Below are positions 1 through 8,769 of a stretch of 64,000 nucleotides of DNA, piece after piece. Origin of the DNA: Microbacterium salsuginis (lineage in GTDB: Bacteria > Actinomycetota > Actinomycetes > Actinomycetales > Microbacteriaceae); the NCBI RefSeq assembly GCF_012524205.1, contig NZ_JABACI010000002.1, positions 620,001 to 684,000 on the forward strand, read 5' to 3'. Each line of letters starts with the position of its first letter. Within the stretch, counting starts at the first letter, position 1. The translations under genes and the position numbers were made by a program. A model generated the notes under the pieces. That model was not told the origin of the DNA. It worked only from the letters and a program-made list of their open reading frames with translations, and made no database searches.

Positions 1-49
1 CGTGCGATAGCGCACGCGGTATCGCTTGCCGCGCGCGGTCTCGTACGCC

Positions 50-712
50 TCAATCGTCCCCATCGCGACCCACCAGCGAAGCGAGGAACTCCTGATGCTC
101 CTCCTCTGTTATCGCCTCTTCGATTCCCATACGCTCGAACAGCCCCATTGCGATCCGGCGCGCGGCCGCCTGATCAAGCACAGTCGTCATGTACCCCGCT
201 GCACGTGCACGAGCGATCCAGTTGGTCGCCGTTCGTTGCTTGAGTCCCATCGTCTCGGCGACGGCGAACGCGGGATTCTCGTTCGAGATCTCGGCGATGC
301 GATACACGAGGGCGGTGAGGTGGAGGGTCTCCACAGCGGTGGGGGCGAACGGCTCAAGGCCGTCGAGCTCTCGCGTTCGTCGCTTGTCGCGCAGCATGAT
401 GACACCGAGTGTCCAAATGGGGAGGGAGTAGGCGATCGCCCGCCGCGCAATCGCGTGCACCTTAACCGTCCGCAGTAGAGTGCCGCCGATTTCTAGCGCA
501 AGGTCGCGCCGGTCGACGCCGAAGTGTGCGATTTCGTATTGTCCGGCATCCTCGGAGTATTCGAGCCGCAACTGGACTCGCGCCTTCTCCCCCTGCTCGA
601 GCGCGCGGATCTCGCGAGGGCCGGCAGACAGGTCGGCCTCGATGATCGGCTTCAGCGCGAGGCCGGGCGGAACGAGGATGCTGCGCCCGGAGAGCACGAT
701 GGACTTCGCCAT
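50..712 (-). CDS. Hypothetical protein with C-terminal HTH-like segment
   Basis: I do not recognise a named family. I chose the start that gives MAKSIVLSGRS (220 aa). The frame stays open about 60 codons further upstream, but that part is low-complexity and unlike a protein start. The first 100 residues look like beta-rich sequence. The segment from about residue 150 (AFAVAETMGLKQRTATNWIA) reads like a helix-turn-helix in which consecutive helices could contact DNA, and is followed by an acidic tail. It is divergent from the next gene and lies on the same mobile-looking edge as the MobF relaxase, so a plasmid-associated regulatory protein is plausible. That role is inference from the HTH and the context only. 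Confidence 0.6.
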   Translation of the reverse strand: MAKSIVLSGRSILVPPGLALKPIIEADLSAGPREIRALEQGEKARVQLRLEYSEDAGQYEIAHFGVDRRDLALEIGGTLLRTVKVHAIARRAIAYSLPIWTLGVIMLRDKRRTRELDGLEPFAPTAVETLHLTALVYRIAEISNENPAFAVAETMGLKQRTATNWIARARAAGYMTTVLDQAAARRIAMGLFERMGIEEAITEEEHQEFLASLVGRDGDD

Positions 713-866
713 GCCACCATGATGCCACATCGTGCGCGCCGCTGACATGGCTGCGCATCCGAGTCGCGTGCGTGTCAACTGCTCCGACGACGGAGCCGGC
801 AGAAGGGCTGCCGATATGCCGGGTGCTCGGGAACCGCGGGCAAGGAGCTCCTCGTAGGCTTTGCCT

Positions 867-1391
867 ATGGACACGACGGGGCCCCGCATGCCCTTTGCGC
901 CGACCGCTCTTTCTGTGCGGGAGCTTCTCGCCTCTTACGTCGCAGTGCTCGACGAGCTCACGCGGCGCGGCGTCATCCGCACACGCAATTCACCACTCGG
1001 CGATCTCGCGGAGACGCTCGCGGAGCGAGCGTATGGAGGGACTCTCGCCCCCAATTCGCAGAAGAGTTACGACGTACTTACTATGGACAATCGCCGCATC
1101 CAGGTGAAGGCCCGACTTGTAGACCGCTTGGACAAGCGCACCCAGAACTTCTCGGCTTTCAGATCCTGGGATTTCGATAGCGCAGTCTTCCTTCTCTTCG
1201 ACACGAACACTTACGACCTCATCTGGGCTCGTGAACTCGAGTGCGACGAGGTGCAGACCATCGGTCGGCGTGTCGAGCACACGAACTCCTCCGCGATCTT
1301 GATTCGCAACGTCGCCGCTGCGGGAAAAGACGTCACGGTTCTGTTCTCTCTCGTATTCGGCGCGATTGACGAGCCCGCCGAACAGCCATAG
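867..1391 (+). CDS. Hypothetical protein, possible restriction-nuclease-like (DUF6998-like) core
   Basis: This is a 174-aa protein starting at ATG 867; an in-frame TTG lies two codons upstream. Residues about 14-80 contain an N-terminal helix, then GDLAETLAERAYGG, APNSQKSYDVLT and IQVKARLV. An acidic residue in a beta strand followed by a QVKxR strand resembles the core of small PD-(D/E)XK-like proteins. From memory it is close to the domain called DUF6998, but I could not search to confirm this. The gene is convergent with the relaxase gene, with 6 nt between the stops, and sits at the mobile-looking left edge. Nuclease activity is not demonstrated by the sequence. Confidence 0.6.
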   Translation: MDTTGPRMPFAPTALSVRELLASYVAVLDELTRRGVIRTRNSPLGDLAETLAERAYGGTLAPNSQKSYDVLTMDNRRIQVKARLVDRLDKRTQNFSAFRSWDFDSAVFLLFDTNTYDLIWARELECDEVQTIGRRVEHTNSSAILIRNVAAAGKDVTVLFSLVFGAIDEPAEQP

Positions 1392-1397
1392 CCGAAG

Positions 1398-4172
1398 TTA
1401 GCGAAGTTCAATGCCTCCCCGGACCGGGGCCACTCCCATCGACTCTGGTGGAGCAGCCGTCCGCCGCGCAGCCCGGCTGAGGTCGATCTGCGCGGCGCGC
1501 CGCGAGTCCTCGATGGTCGGCTCGGGCATCCCGCGCTGCATCGCAGCCGCCAACTCCTCGCGGGCAGCATCCGTAGACCCAGCAACGACGATCGCTTGGT
1601 TCTCGTAACGTCCGCGCGTGAGTCCGACATAGAGTCCCGCAGCATCCACGCCCGGCCCGACGATCGATGTGTCAACCGTCTCGCCCTGGATTCCGTGGAC
1701 GGTCGACGCATACGCAAGGTTCGCGTTCTCTGCCGCATAGTCACGACTGATCGAGCGCCGCTCGGACGTGTCGGCCACATTCACGAGCGCGATCCGATCA
1801 TCGCCTATGGACGTGATCACCCAGGTCGCGCGATTCCGAACGCCCGTCCCGCTGTCATTTCGTCGTGTCTGGACGACGTCACCCACGAGCATCTGTTGCT
1901 CGCCGCGGCCGAAGGCGACCGCATCCGCTCGAAGCTCACCCGCCTCGAGCCGGCGCTGCTGGATGGTCTCGCTGATCGCGTCGGCGTCGTCATTGGTCGC
2001 GACGACGAGCGCCACCCGCTCGCCCTGACCGACCCGCTCGAACCATGCGTCGACCATCGCATCGTGCGCGGCATCCACGCTTCCCACCCGCGCGACGTGA
2101 CCGGTGGCAGCTAACTCGTCGGCGATGGACATGGCCTCCGCACCACTCGACACCTGCCGCAGTCGGAGCGTGAGCTCGCCATACGCCCGATCTGCGAAGC
2201 GATGGACCGACCGCAGCTCGACGACATGATCCGCATGCCTAGTCAGCAACGCCATCGCACCTAGGTGTCCGATCGGTGCGGCTTGGCGAGGATCGCCGAT
2301 CATCGCAATCCCCGCGCCTGTCTCGTCCAGCACCGCTGCTAGAGCGTCAGCGCTCTGCAGATCAACCATCCCGGCCTCGTCTACGACAACTCGATCACCG
2401 CGCCGCAGCGCGAACCGCTGGGGCCCGAGGTAACGATGGCCCACCGCCCCGTCGATTTCGCCCACCGCCAGCCGCGACCACCGCTGCTCGCCGGCGATCC
2501 CGTTGCCCCAGCGCCACCCGTAGTCCGCGAGCACCGCGTGCAGGCTCGCCGCGGTGACGCCCACCTCGCGCTCGGCGACGACAGCCGCCTTCTTCGTGGG
2601 TGCGACGAGCACCAGCGCCCGGCGCTGCAGGGCCAGCGCGTCCCGCGCGACGCGGAGAAGAGTCGTCTTCCCCGAGCCGGCGGGGCCGGTCACCGACACG
2701 AGTCGACCGGTTCCGGCGATGGCGGATGCCGCAGCCAGCTGCGCCTCGTCGAGCCCACCCTGCTCCCCCGCGTTCCGGCTCGCGACCATACGCATCTGCG
2801 CCTGGTTCGGCAGCGCCCCCGTTGCGGCGAGCGCTGCGAAGCGCTTGTCGACCCGGAGCTTGAGCAGCACGGTCTGCGTCGCCATCAGCGCCTTGATATG
2901 TGGCGGTTTCGCCGGGTCGTCTGGCACAAGGTCGATGGTGTCGCCAAGCGCCCGAGCGACGACGTCATCGATCAGCTCGTCGAGCAGACCACGGTCGGCA
3001 GTCACTCCGGAGCGAGCGATGACACGGAGGGCACCGGCGCGCACATCCCAGGGCGAGAAGCGCCCGCTGGACGAGACCGACCTGGCATCGGCATCCGCGA
3101 TTGCCATCTGAGCCAGCTCATCGCGGTCGAGGTCGGCGAGCAGGGTCGATTCGAGGCGCGCGGGATGGAGCTGCCCGAGCAGGAGTGGATCGATGGCGGC
3201 GAGTTCGGCGCGCACCCGCTCCTCCCACTCCCCTTCGTCAAGATGGACCGGCTTGCCGGGGCGGCCGTGTGCCCACGCGAGCGCGTCGAGGTGCTGAAGG
3301 TCAATGGCGCCCGGCTCACGGCCCGGGTGTTCGCGGCGCCACTGCGCGATCAGGCCAACCCGGTTGGCCTCGATCTTGTTGGACCGGCGCGACAGCGGAC
3401 GCACTACGTGCGCGAGCTGGGCGATCTCCCCGTCTTGATCGAGGGTGTAACCGCGCGCGGCGAGGGCCGCGATCCAGCGAGGGTCGGTGCGCGCGGCAAG
3501 CTCACCCTCGGCATTGACAACGGTGTGGAGCTTCATCGCCACCCGCGAGTCGAGGCTCGACCACTTGCCGTCGACGCCTTGGACCTTCATGTTCAGCCAC
3601 AGGTGGCGGTGGATGTGCGGATCGAGTGCCCGCGATCGCCGGTGCTGCAGTTCGACGACTTCGAGCCGGGCAATGTCTTCACGGATACTGCCACCATGCC
3701 CGCGGCGTGCGTTGAGCTCGCGCTGCCAGAGCGTGACGGTGCGGTCGCGCATGCGGTCTTGTAGCGCCTCAAACTCGGTGGCGAGCTCCGGGACGAGGAG
3801 GGCTGCGATGCTGTATGACTTTGGAAAGTTGATGGTGCCGTCGAGCAGCAAGTCGGTGTTCTCGGAGCGACGCACGAGCCCGCGCGACTCCCCCGTTGCG
3901 GGGTTCGCGCCCTCGATCCAGCGACGGAGAGCCGCGCCGTCGAGTTCGTCGCGTGCAATCGCACCGTCGACCACGGTGTGACGGGTCACGGTCGCACTGT
4001 CGGCGTAGCGGGTAGCAGCTTCAGGGCCGAGCGGTTCGCGGCGATGCGCGTCGCAGGTGCCGTCGAACGCGTAGGAGATGGCGTTGCGGATGCCGCGAGA
4101 GTCAGTTCCCCGCTTCCAGCTCCGCAGTCCGCCTCGCATGCGAGCAGGATACATGCGCAGGCGTGTCACCAC
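1398..4172 (-). CDS. MobF-family relaxase/helicase (TraA/TrwC-like)
   Basis: This conjugative relaxase should nick a plasmid oriT and unwind the strand for transfer. The N-terminal TrwC domain (about residues 12-300) carries the three-histidine metal motif HIHRH at 186-190. A RecD-like helicase domain follows, with Walker A GPAGSGKT at 496-503, a DEAG box at about 598-601, a GDPRQ motif and a C-terminal STVHGIQGET/LTRGR pair. At 924 aa it is a normal size for actinobacterial relaxase-helicases. The start is uncertain: GTG 4172, ATG 4154 or ATG 4139, none with a good ribosome site. The N-terminus MRGGLRSW is what I would expect for this subfamily, which favours 4139. No type IV secretion gene is in the window. 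A perfect inverted repeat lies just upstream at 4212-4247. Confidence 0.93.
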   Translation of the reverse strand: MVTRLRMYPARMRGGLRSWKRGTDSRGIRNAISYAFDGTCDAHRREPLGPEAATRYADSATVTRHTVVDGAIARDELDGAALRRWIEGANPATGESRGLVRRSENTDLLLDGTINFPKSYSIAALLVPELATEFEALQDRMRDRTVTLWQRELNARRGHGGSIREDIARLEVVELQHRRSRALDPHIHRHLWLNMKVQGVDGKWSSLDSRVAMKLHTVVNAEGELAARTDPRWIAALAARGYTLDQDGEIAQLAHVVRPLSRRSNKIEANRVGLIAQWRREHPGREPGAIDLQHLDALAWAHGRPGKPVHLDEGEWEERVRAELAAIDPLLLGQLHPARLESTLLADLDRDELAQMAIADADARSVSSSGRFSPWDVRAGALRVIARSGVTADRGLLDELIDDVVARALGDTIDLVPDDPAKPPHIKALMATQTVLLKLRVDKRFAALAATGALPNQAQMRMVASRNAGEQGGLDEAQLAAASAIAGTGRLVSVTGPAGSGKTTLLRVARDALALQRRALVLVAPTKKAAVVAEREVGVTAASLHAVLADYGWRWGNGIAGEQRWSRLAVGEIDGAVGHRYLGPQRFALRRGDRVVVDEAGMVDLQSADALAAVLDETGAGIAMIGDPRQAAPIGHLGAMALLTRHADHVVELRSVHRFADRAYGELTLRLRQVSSGAEAMSIADELAATGHVARVGSVDAAHDAMVDAWFERVGQGERVALVVATNDDADAISETIQQRRLEAGELRADAVAFGRGEQQMLVGDVVQTRRNDSGTGVRNRATWVITSIGDDRIALVNVADTSERRSISRDYAAENANLAYASTVHGIQGETVDTSIVGPGVDAAGLYVGLTRGRYENQAIVVAGSTDAAREELAAAMQRGMPEPTIEDSRRAAQIDLSRAARRTAAPPESMGVAPVRGGIELR

Positions 4173-4211
4173 CAGGAATGGTGCCTACGTGCATTGCTGT
4201 CAGGTTCGGCT

Positions 4212-4247
4212 CGACACCGTTTCGCCTTCCTGCGCGAAACGGTGTCG
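4212..4247. repeat. Perfect 14-bp inverted repeat upstream of the relaxase (oriT candidate)
   Basis: Arms CGACACCGTTTCGC (4212-4225) and its exact complement (4234-4247) flank an 8-nt spacer. It lies 40-75 bp upstream of the relaxase start, in a gene-free stretch of about 250 bp (4173-4422) where I see nothing else. Relaxases of this class bind an inverted repeat beside their nick site, and oriT is often next to the relaxase gene. A terminator or a regulator site are alternatives; there is no T-tract. Confidence 0.5.
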
Positions 4248-4422
4248 CGACGAGGGAATCGCTGCTCGCCGAGTCACGCGCTGGGTAGCGCGAGGTCCTC
4301 CTCAGGATCTACCGCTCGGCGTCGAAGGGTGTTCCTCTTCGCGCGCACAGCCGGGTCGAACCGGCGGAGCCTCTTCCGATCGGCCGGTCGCCCCGCACCG
4401 CGACGCTGTAGCCGACGAACGA

Positions 4423-5484
4423 TCAGCCGACCAGATACCGGGCGACGTCACGCGCGATGACCTCGAGCCCGGCATCCGACGGATGCACCCCGTCGGCGAA
4501 CCACCCCCGGCGTGCCGCCTCGGCGTGGTCATCCCACTCGCGGCCGAGGTGGAGCAGGGGGATGCCCTCGACCTCTGAGAGCCGCGCGAGGTCGGACGCA
4601 CGTTCGTCGATGGTCGGATACCCGATGAGCGGATCGGCATAGTCGAACTGCGCCGGGTGGATGAGCAGCACCTCCCCTCCGACCGAGCGAACTCGATCGA
4701 TCGCCGTCCGCGTGCGCTCGACGAACGCCGCCGCTTCGACGCGGCGATCGTTGGCACCGAGAAGCATGATGGCGAGATCGGCTCGCGCCGCATCCGCATG
4801 CAGCGGCAATCCGCCGCTTAGATCATCAGGGTCGTAGGCGAGCAGCTCGGTGCCGATGCCGTCGCGGGCGAAGGTGGAGACGCGCACGCCGCCCGTGCGT
4901 CCTTCTAAACCCCACAGGTCGAGCGGTTCGGCGGAGCCGGGTCGGAGGGACAGCTCCTGCCCGCCGCCGCGAGTTGTCCACGCGATCACCTCGACGCCCT
5001 CGGGGCCGGCGAGCAACGGCTCCCGAGCGAGCTCGACGGGAGCGCCGTCCACCTCCACTCGGGGAGCGACTGGGCGGATGCCGTGGACGTAGATCGTGAA
5101 CTCCGTCGAAGGAGCAATGGGTGCGAAGACCACCGACCCCTTCGCCTCGACTCGCCACGTGCCCCGTCCAACGACGCCCGCCCGCGGCAGGTCTGACGGA
5201 CCCGGTCCGGCGAGCTGCCGCACATCGCCCTCACGCCGCAGACGCGGATCGTCGTCCGGGCGGATGTCGAGCGTGTTCCACGGAACGACGATGCCGGTGC
5301 CCGCGGGAAGCCCGAGCCGCCCGTTGAGGATCCTGCTGAGGCGGCCGGGCCAGGAGTTGCGCCATTTGGGCTGGGAAGCGCCCGTCTGGCCGGCGCCGTA
5401 GGTGATCGAGTCGACGAAAGCGCTGATGTGGACGTCGCGCTCGCCTGCTCTCAGGCGCTCCGCGCTGCGGAGTCGATCGGTCAT
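4423..5484 (-). CDS. SGNH/GDSL-type esterase
   Basis: A 353-aa SGNH-hydrolase, probably a carbohydrate deacetylase or esterase acting with the neighbouring glycosidases. Block I is FVDSITYG near residue 23 (the usual Gly before DS is Val), block III is LLGANDRR near 240, and block V is DGVHPSDAG near 332 with the catalytic Asp and His. Residues about 100-200 form a beta-rich N-terminal jelly-roll-like insert, as in CE2-like two-domain esterases. No signal peptide is visible, so it is likely cytoplasmic. It is divergent from the secreted GH99-like gene, and a candidate IclR site (5562-5577) lies between them. Substrate is inferred from context only. Confidence 0.82.
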   Translation of the reverse strand: MTDRLRSAERLRAGERDVHISAFVDSITYGAGQTGASQPKWRNSWPGRLSRILNGRLGLPAGTGIVVPWNTLDIRPDDDPRLRREGDVRQLAGPGPSDLPRAGVVGRGTWRVEAKGSVVFAPIAPSTEFTIYVHGIRPVAPRVEVDGAPVELAREPLLAGPEGVEVIAWTTRGGGQELSLRPGSAEPLDLWGLEGRTGGVRVSTFARDGIGTELLAYDPDDLSGGLPLHADAARADLAIMLLGANDRRVEAAAFVERTRTAIDRVRSVGGEVLLIHPAQFDYADPLIGYPTIDERASDLARLSEVEGIPLLHLGREWDDHAEAARRGWFADGVHPSDAGLEVIARDVARYLVG

Positions 5485-5561
5485 GCGAATTCTCCATCCG
5501 GGTCCGGCGTCGCGGCGCTCACCTCTTGAGTCTCGATCCTCTCAATGCGATGATGCCCCTT

Positions 5562-5577
5562 GTTCATAATATTGAAG
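5562..5577. promoter_or_regulatory. Candidate IclR-type operator (GTTC-N8-GAA), site A
   Basis: The sequence GTTCATAATATTGAAG lies between the divergent GDSL esterase and GH99-like genes, just upstream of the ribosome site GAAGGAG. It has the same GTTC-N8-GAA layout with an AT-rich core as sites at 11638, 19014 and 20850, all beside genes of the same sugar island. Confidence 0.5.
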
Positions 5578-5588
5578 GAGTGTTCTCA

Positions 5589-8500
5589 ATGACGACGACA
5601 CGTTCGGATCAGCATGGCGGGTTGAGCCGCCGCACCTTCCTGCAAGCAGCGGCAGCGGTCACCGCGGCGGGTGCCTTCTGGGAATTCGGCCCCGGCGGCG
5701 TGCCCCAGCAGGCGGCCGCCCTGACATCAGGAGCGCAGGTGCCGCGCATCCTCATCGAAGACAACTTCAACTTCCCCGCGCACGTGGGATACGTCCAACC
5801 GTCCGGATGGGACGATCGGCAGGCGGGCGGCCTCCTGAACTACGGCCAGTGGCTGCGCGTGCGCGACACCACGGGACGACTCCCGGTCTCGCTCGCGCGG
5901 CGTTTCGCCGCCCAGTCCGGAGGCGACGTCGCGCTCGACTTCCGGGTCGTGCCGCTCAGCACCCTCGACGGCGCGCGATGGGAACTGCGCAACGGCACCT
6001 CGGCGCTGGTCGTGCTCTCGGTGGCGTCGAATGCGCTCCGGCTGGAGCATGCCTCGGGGACGACCCCGCTCGCCACGCTCGCGACCAACGTCGAGATCGG
6101 GGTGCGCATCGTCGCGCACCTCGACACACGCACGACCGACGTGTACGTCAACGGCTCTGCGGCCGCCACCGCGGCAGGCATGACGGGAAGCGGCTCCACC
6201 CTCGACAACCTCCTCGTCTCAACGGGCGCCTCCCAGGTCAACGACATGCAGTTCGGGCCCGTCCGGCTCAGCAGCGGCTTCGCCCTGAATGAGAGCTTCG
6301 TGCACGACGTCGCAGGCGCCCTGGGAAGCCCATGGACGGCATCCGGCGCCGGGGCGTCACTCGTCGCGCTCGACACGGGCGACATCGCCGACAAGGTCAC
6401 GATGTCCCTCGACGCGACGGCGGGCGCCGCGAACGCGTCCGCGTCCGTGGTCATCGGGCCAGAGAACCTCGGTATCGAATTCGCCGTACATTCGGCGAGC
6501 GCCCTGAACGGCACGACGGTGGCCGTGCTGGCGGACCTGCTCGACCTGCAGCTCCGCGTGACGTCCGGCGTATGGGAGGTGCTGGACGACAACGGCGCAT
6601 GGCGGAGCCTCCGCGCCGCGACGACCGGGATCTGGCAGCAGGTTCGCGTCCGGCTCGACATCGCAGGCGAGGAGGCGCGCATCTCCATCAATGGCAAGGT
6701 GTGCGCCACAGCGCTGCCCGTGCACTTGTCGTCGACATCCGCCCCGACCGCGTCGATCGCGTTTGCAGCGCCGACGGGCACCGTGGTCCGCGTCGACGAC
6801 GTGAAGGTGTTCACGCACCCCGACGAACCAGCCGACTATCCGGCGGCGCCCACCGTCGTCGGCACACCCGGGGTACTCGTGGGCATGCAGGAGTTCTCCG
6901 GCTGGCGCGAAGGTCACCACATCGGCTGGGACACCGTGAAGGCGTACCCGTCGCGGATGCCGTTGCTCGGCACGTACGACGAGGGTAGTCCTGAAGTGTC
7001 CGACTGGGAGATCAAGTGGATGGTCGAGAACGGGGTTGCGTTCCGGCTGTACTGCTGGTTCCGGCCCTCGCCCGGGAAGGGAACGCCCATCCGCTCCCCG
7101 TACCTGGGGCACGCCCTCCACGACGGCTTCTTCGAGGCGAAGTACTCGCCGCTAATGAAGTTCGCGATCATGTGGGAGAACCAGAACGGCGGCAACACCG
7201 ACAGCGCCGACTTCCGTCAGAACGTCGTGCCTTTCTGGATCGACTACTACTTCACCGATCCGCGCTACCTGGTGATCGACAACAAGCCGGTGCTCTCGAT
7301 CTACCGCAACAGCAGGCTCGGCACGATCTTCGGATCCGTCGCGGCAGCGACCGACGAGATCGACTTCCTGAGGGCCGCGGTGCAGAGCGCGGGGTTCGAC
7401 GACATCCTGCTGCTGACGACCACCGCGGATGCGAACGCGGCGACCATGGGATTTGACGCGGAGTACATCTATACCCGGCAGAGCGGCAACTTCACCGCGC
7501 AGCGCGACACGCTGCTCGCGCTCGACTCCGCGAGCACGGTCGGAGCCGTCGCTAGCGTCGGCATGGGATACGACGCGGCACCCTGGGGCGCTCGACCAGG
7601 TCTCTCGACGACGCCGGCTGCCTTCACCGCCATGGCGGAATGGATCAGGGACACCTACCTGCCTGGAAGGACGGTGGGTGACGTGACCGCCTCAATGGTC
7701 CTGCTCGACAACTGGAACGAGTTCGCCGAGGGGCACTATCTGATGCCCGCGCAGTCGAACGGCTTTGCTTTCATGAACGCGATCCGCGCGACGTTCGGCA
7801 CGGGTCCGTTCCCGTCAAACGTCACACCGACGACCGCCCAGAAGGAACGCGTCAGCCTCCTCTACCCGCCGTCGAGAACCGTGCGCACTCTCGAGAGGAC
7901 CGCTCCGCCCCTGAGCACCACGTACACCTACGACTGGGACTTCTCCGCCGACGAAGACGGCTGGACCGTGGACAAGCAGGTCACGGGTCTCGCGGCAGCA
8001 GGCAGCATCCTCTCCGGCAGCGCCACCGGCGCCGACCCCGGGCTGCTCTCACCCGACGTACTGGGCCTCGAGGCGGCCGATCATCCGTGGATCCGCATCC
8101 GGATGAAGTCGGCACCGTCGACCGGCGGCGAGCTCTTCTTCATCACCGCCGCCGACGGCGCCTGGTCGGAGTCGAAGGGCATCAGTTTCCACGCCGAGCC
8201 CGACACGTCCGGCTACGGCATCGTCGACATCCCGATGTGGAAGGTCCCGACCTGGAAGGGCACGATCCGGCAGATCCGTTTCGATCCGACGGTCCTGTTC
8301 TCGCCTGCGACGTTCGAGGTCGACTACATCCGGGTGCTCAACGTTCCGCAGGCCACGCCCCTGTTGAGGGTGTCCGGAATCCGGGACCGCTACGAGGCGC
8401 CTTCTCTTCCCGGCACCGTCCCGCTGGTTCCCGGCGAGTACGCGTTCCGGGCCCTCGGGTGGAGAACCGAGTTCGACGCCGCGGCGTACGCCATCAACGC

Positions 8501-8693
8501 CCTGTCGCCCACCGGCGACCTCATCCGGGTCGGGGTGGGCAATTCCACGGGATACCTGAACGGGGTGCCGTTCGCCATGTCGGCCGCGCCCGCGTGGATC
8601 GGTCAGCGCGTTTTGGTGCCGTATTCGCTGTTCACCGCCGCCGGCTACACGGCCACATGGAACGCGACAGCCGGAACCGTCGACATCGCCTGA
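5589..8693 (+). CDS. Tat-exported GH99/WbsX-like glycoside hydrolase
   Basis: A 1034-aa exported protein. ATG 5589 follows GAAGGAG at a good distance and starts a Tat signal (LSRRTFLQAAAAV). Residues about 50-410 look like two LamG/concanavalin-like lectin segments. Residues about 430-740 are the WbsX/GH99-like barrel, from VGMQEFSGWREG through DPRYLVIDNKPVLSIYR to the hallmark NWNEFAEGHYLMP. Then comes a beta-sandwich (about 780-918), and the end (about 990-1034) resembles the copper-amine-oxidase N-terminal stalk domain used as a surface module. GH99 members are endo-alpha-mannosidases/mannanases, but WbsX relatives are mostly uncharacterised, so the substrate is unproven. The convergent neighbour encodes a second protein of the same family. 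Confidence 0.85.
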   Translation: MTTTRSDQHGGLSRRTFLQAAAAVTAAGAFWEFGPGGVPQQAAALTSGAQVPRILIEDNFNFPAHVGYVQPSGWDDRQAGGLLNYGQWLRVRDTTGRLPVSLARRFAAQSGGDVALDFRVVPLSTLDGARWELRNGTSALVVLSVASNALRLEHASGTTPLATLATNVEIGVRIVAHLDTRTTDVYVNGSAAATAAGMTGSGSTLDNLLVSTGASQVNDMQFGPVRLSSGFALNESFVHDVAGALGSPWTASGAGASLVALDTGDIADKVTMSLDATAGAANASASVVIGPENLGIEFAVHSASALNGTTVAVLADLLDLQLRVTSGVWEVLDDNGAWRSLRAATTGIWQQVRVRLDIAGEEARISINGKVCATALPVHLSSTSAPTASIAFAAPTGTVVRVDDVKVFTHPDEPADYPAAPTVVGTPGVLVGMQEFSGWREGHHIGWDTVKAYPSRMPLLGTYDEGSPEVSDWEIKWMVENGVAFRLYCWFRPSPGKGTPIRSPYLGHALHDGFFEAKYSPLMKFAIMWENQNGGNTDSADFRQNVVPFWIDYYFTDPRYLVIDNKPVLSIYRNSRLGTIFGSVAAATDEIDFLRAAVQSAGFDDILLLTTTADANAATMGFDAEYIYTRQSGNFTAQRDTLLALDSASTVGAVASVGMGYDAAPWGARPGLSTTPAAFTAMAEWIRDTYLPGRTVGDVTASMVLLDNWNEFAEGHYLMPAQSNGFAFMNAIRATFGTGPFPSNVTPTTAQKERVSLLYPPSRTVRTLERTAPPLSTTYTYDWDFSADEDGWTVDKQVTGLAAAGSILSGSATGADPGLLSPDVLGLEAADHPWIRIRMKSAPSTGGELFFITAADGAWSESKGISFHAEPDTSGYGIVDIPMWKVPTWKGTIRQIRFDPTVLFSPATFEVDYIRVLNVPQATPLLRVSGIRDRYEAPSLPGTVPLVPGEYAFRALGWRTEFDAAAYAINALSPTGDLIRVGVGNSTGYLNGVPFAMSAAPAWIGQRVLVPYSLFTAAGYTATWNATAGTVDIA

Positions 8694-8728
8694 TCGGTCG
8701 TCGTCCCCGACCGGTGCACCGCCGGGGG

Positions 8729-8767
8729 ACCTGCGGGCGGGACACGGCAGCTGCCCCGCCCGCAGGT
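8729..8767. terminator. Bidirectional terminator hairpin
   Basis: A 13-bp perfect GC stem (arms 8729-8741 and 8755-8767) with a 13-nt loop fills the 76-bp gap between the two convergent GH99-like genes. No T-tract is present, as is common in high-GC actinobacteria. Confidence 0.7.
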
Positions 8768-8769
8768 GT

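Noticed and set aside
26..478. Open frame on the plus strand over the first gene
   Set aside because: Antisense shadow of the 50-712 gene with Arg/His-rich, non-protein-like composition.
2436..3764. Long plus-strand open frame (442 codons) in the relaxase gene
   Set aside because: Shadow of the MobF gene; no domain motifs, skewed to Arg, Pro and His.
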